Assembly (NCBI GenBank): GCA_963834965.1
Contig: CAWIEI010000010.1
Span: 1-64,000, forward strand
Length of the DNA stretch: 64,000 nucleotides
Reading direction: 5' to 3'
From: Fodinibacter sp963834965
GTDB taxonomy: Bacteria > Actinomycetota > Actinomycetes > Actinomycetales > Dermatophilaceae
The notes under the pieces are model-generated. The model made no database searches. It was not told the DNA's origin and saw only the letters and a list, made by a program, of their open reading frames with translations. This document shows positions 62,043 to 64,000 of this stretch, in pieces. The stretch's first letter is position 1; every line of letters starts with the position of its first letter. The translations under genes and the position numbers were made by a program.

Positions 62043-64000
62043 GTGGCCGAGCAGTCCCCGTCCAGCGACCCCCTGACCTCCTTCGGACCCAACGAGTGGC
62101 TGGTCGACGAGCTGTACGAGCAGTACACGAAGGACCGCAACAGCGTCGACCGGGCGTGGTGGGACTTCTTCAAGGACTACACGCCGGGTGAGGGCGCCCT
62201 GGGTCGCGACGCGGCCGCGGCGGCCTCCACGGCCCGCCGCGCGGCCGACAGCGCCGGTGGCTCGACGAGCAACGGCTCCGGCAGCCATGCCCCGGCCAAG
62301 CCGCCCGCCAAGTCACCTGCCCCAGCACCAGCGCCCGCCCCGGCGGCGAAGCAGGCTGCTCCGGCCCCGTCGGCCAAACAGTCCGCGCCGCAGCCGGCGC
62401 AGGCCGCTCCGGCTCCGCAGGCGAAGGAGGCGGCGCCCACCCGCTCCGAGCCCACGGCATCCACCACGCCGAAGCCTCGCGAGGCCGCTGCCCCCAAGGC
62501 GGCCGGCCCGCTCAACGACGCGAGCTCCACCCCCATCCGCGGTGCGAGCGCCCGGGTCGTCACCAACATGGAGTCCTCGCTCGAGGTGCCCACCGCAACC
62601 TCGGTGCGCGCCGTGCCGGCGAAGCTCCTCATCGACAACCGCATCGTCATCAACAACCACCTCGCCCGCAGCCGCGGCGGCAAGGTCAGCTTCACGCACA
62701 TCATCGGCTTCGCGCTGGTCAAGGCCCTGGGCGTGCTGCCCGAGATGAACAACGGCTTCGGCCACGACGCCAACGGCAAGCCGGTGCTCGTCACCCCGGC
62801 GCACGTCAACCTCGGCCTGGCCATCGACCTCGCCAAGCCCGACGGCACCCGCCAGCTGCTCGTGCCGTCGATCAAGGCCGCCGAGGCGATGGACTTCGCC
62901 CACTTCTGGACCGCCTACGAGGAGATGGTCAAGAAGGCCCGTGGCGGCAAGCTGACCGTCGAGGACTTCCAGGGCACCTCGATCTCGCTCACCAACCCCG
63001 GCACCATCGGCACGGTGCACTCGGTGCCCCGCCTGATGCAGGGCCAGGGCACGATCATCGGCGTCGGGGCGCTCGAGTACCCCGCCGAATGGCTCGGCGC
63101 GAGCCTCGAGACGCTCAACCGCAACGCCGTGAGCAAGATCCTCACGCTCACCAGCACCTACGACCACCGCATCATCCAGGGCGCCCAGTCCGGCGACTTC
63201 CTCCGCGTCGTCCACTCGCTCCTGCTCGGCGAGCACGGCTTCTACGACGAGATCTTCGAGAGCCTGCGCATCCCCTACGAGCCGATCCGCTGGGTGCGCG
63301 ACGTCGACACCTCGCACGACGACGACATCAACAAGGTCGCCCGGGTGCAGGAGCTCATCCACGCCTACCGCGTGCGCGGCCACCTGATGGCCGACACCGA
63401 CCCGCTGGAGTACAAGCAGCGTCGCCACCAGGACCTCGACGTCACCACCCACGGCCTGACCCTGTGGGACCTCGACCGCACCTTCGCCACCGGCGGGTTC
63501 GGCGGCCAGCCGTTCCTCAAGCTGCGCAAGATCCTCGGCATCCTGCGCGACTCCTACTGCCGCACCATCGGCGTCGAGTACATGCACATCCAGGACCCCG
63601 AGCAGCGTGAGTGGATCCAGAGCAAGATCGAGGTCGGCTACGCGAAGACCACCCGCGAGGAGCAGCTGCGCATCGTGCGCCGGCTCAACGCGGCCGAGGC
63701 CTTCGAGACCTTCCTGCAGACCAAGTTCGTCGGGCAGAAGCGCTTCTCGCTCGAGGGCGGCGAGTCGGTCATCGCCCTGCTCGACCGGGTGCTGTCCCTG
63801 GCCGCCAGTGACGACCTCGACGAGGTCTGCATCGGGATGCCGCACCGCGGGCGCCTCAACGTGCTCGCCAACATCGCGGGCAAGTCCTACGGCCAGATCT
63901 TCCGCGAGTTCGAGGGCAAGCAGGACCCCCGCTCGGTGCAGGGCTCGGGCGACGTGAAGTACCACCTCGGCACCGAGGGCACCTTCACCGCCGAAGGCGG
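62043..64000 (+). CDS. kgd: Multifunctional 2-oxoglutarate decarboxylase/dehydrogenase (3' end off window)
   Basis: Actinobacterial fusion enzyme of the TCA cycle (Kgd/SucA type). From GTG 62043 the 652 visible residues hold an E1 N-terminal helix (FGPNEWLVDELYEQYTKDR), a Pro/Ala/Lys-rich linker (about 60-160), an E2-like acyltransferase domain (about 180-410) with SISLTNPGTIGTVHSVPR and the catalytic STYDHRIIQGAQSGDF, and the start of the thiamine-diphosphate E1 part (EQLRIVRRLNAAEAFETFL, IGMPHRGRLNVLANI). The linker lacks a lipoyl domain, as in mycobacterial Kgd. The frame is intact to the edge. Confidence 0.95.
   Translation, partial: MAEQSPSSDPLTSFGPNEWLVDELYEQYTKDRNSVDRAWWDFFKDYTPGEGALGRDAAAAASTARRAADSAGGSTSNGSGSHAPAKPPAKSPAPAPAPAPAAKQAAPAPSAKQSAPQPAQAAPAPQAKEAAPTRSEPTASTTPKPREAAAPKAAGPLNDASSTPIRGASARVVTNMESSLEVPTATSVRAVPAKLLIDNRIVINNHLARSRGGKVSFTHIIGFALVKALGVLPEMNNGFGHDANGKPVLVTPAHVNLGLAIDLAKPDGTRQLLVPSIKAAEAMDFAHFWTAYEEMVKKARGGKLTVEDFQGTSISLTNPGTIGTVHSVPRLMQGQGTIIGVGALEYPAEWLGASLETLNRNAVSKILTLTSTYDHRIIQGAQSGDFLRVVHSLLLGEHGFYDEIFESLRIPYEPIRWVRDVDTSHDDDINKVARVQELIHAYRVRGHLMADTDPLEYKQRRHQDLDVTTHGLTLWDLDRTFATGGFGGQPFLKLRKILGILRDSYCRTIGVEYMHIQDPEQREWIQSKIEVGYAKTTREEQLRIVRRLNAAEAFETFLQTKFVGQKRFSLEGGESVIALLDRVLSLAASDDLDEVCIGMPHRGRLNVLANIAGKSYGQIFREFEGKQDPRSVQGSGDVKYHLGTEGTFTAEG

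Overview
High-GC actinobacterial chromosome segment. Its core gene order (argS-lysA-hom-thrC-thrB-rho), a fused actinobacterial 2-oxoglutarate decarboxylase (kgd) and the codon bias suggest Micrococcales, perhaps an Intrasporangiaceae relative. That placement is inference; there is no rRNA or other decisive marker.

Left block (1-8.9 kb): conserved housekeeping genes on the minus strand. rho (C-terminus off the window), thrB, thrC, hom and lysA (aspartate-family amino acids) and argS are followed by a single-domain response regulator and tRNA-Arg(CCG). rho and thrB each carry an apparent one-base deletion.

Genomic island (about 8.84-31.43 kb): inserted at the 3' end of tRNA-Arg. A diverged copy of the tRNA 3' end (25/29 nt) lies at 31404-31432. 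Cargo is a class I fructose-bisphosphate aldolase, a tandem universal stress protein, an enolase remnant, an acyl-CoA synthetase, a truncated malic enzyme, and a seven-gene operon. That operon (ArsR regulator plus six membrane-complex genes) has the order I recall for Mycobacterium tuberculosis Rv0081-Rv0087. Its hydrogenase-4-like large subunit lacks all NiFe-ligand cysteines. A second malic-enzyme fragment, a doubly broken tyrosine integrase, an ISL3-family IS with an 8-bp target duplication, an IS5-family IS and a frameshifted gene of an uncharacterised family complete the island. It appears old and immobilised.

Contractile injection system (31.4-53.9 kb): a minus-strand operon of mostly overlapping genes encodes a phage-tail-like extracellular contractile injection system (eCIS, Afp/PVC/Streptomyces-CIS type). 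Starting from a SARP-type regulator the order is: sheath, tube, Cys-pair protein, Pro/Ala-rich protein, DUF4255 cap-like protein, AAA+ ATPase, small protein, tube-initiator-like protein, short LysM-like protein, hub, spike, PAAR-like tip, gp25-like protein, two baseplate-J-like proteins, a gpI-like protein, a DUF6519/beta-helix protein, and a DUF4157 (HELAH) putative cargo. No capsid, terminase, portal or lysis genes are present, so this is not a prophage. A 70-bp element carrying 7-bp direct repeats on an 11-bp period occurs upstream of the SARP gene, and again between the response regulator and tRNA-Arg.

Right block (54-64 kb): a lipoprotein, a dehalogenase C-terminal remnant, a CPA-type Na+/H+ antiporter, an ion channel, two adjacent CNNM/CorC-type CBS proteins, an ABC-2 transporter, and the 5' two thirds of kgd.
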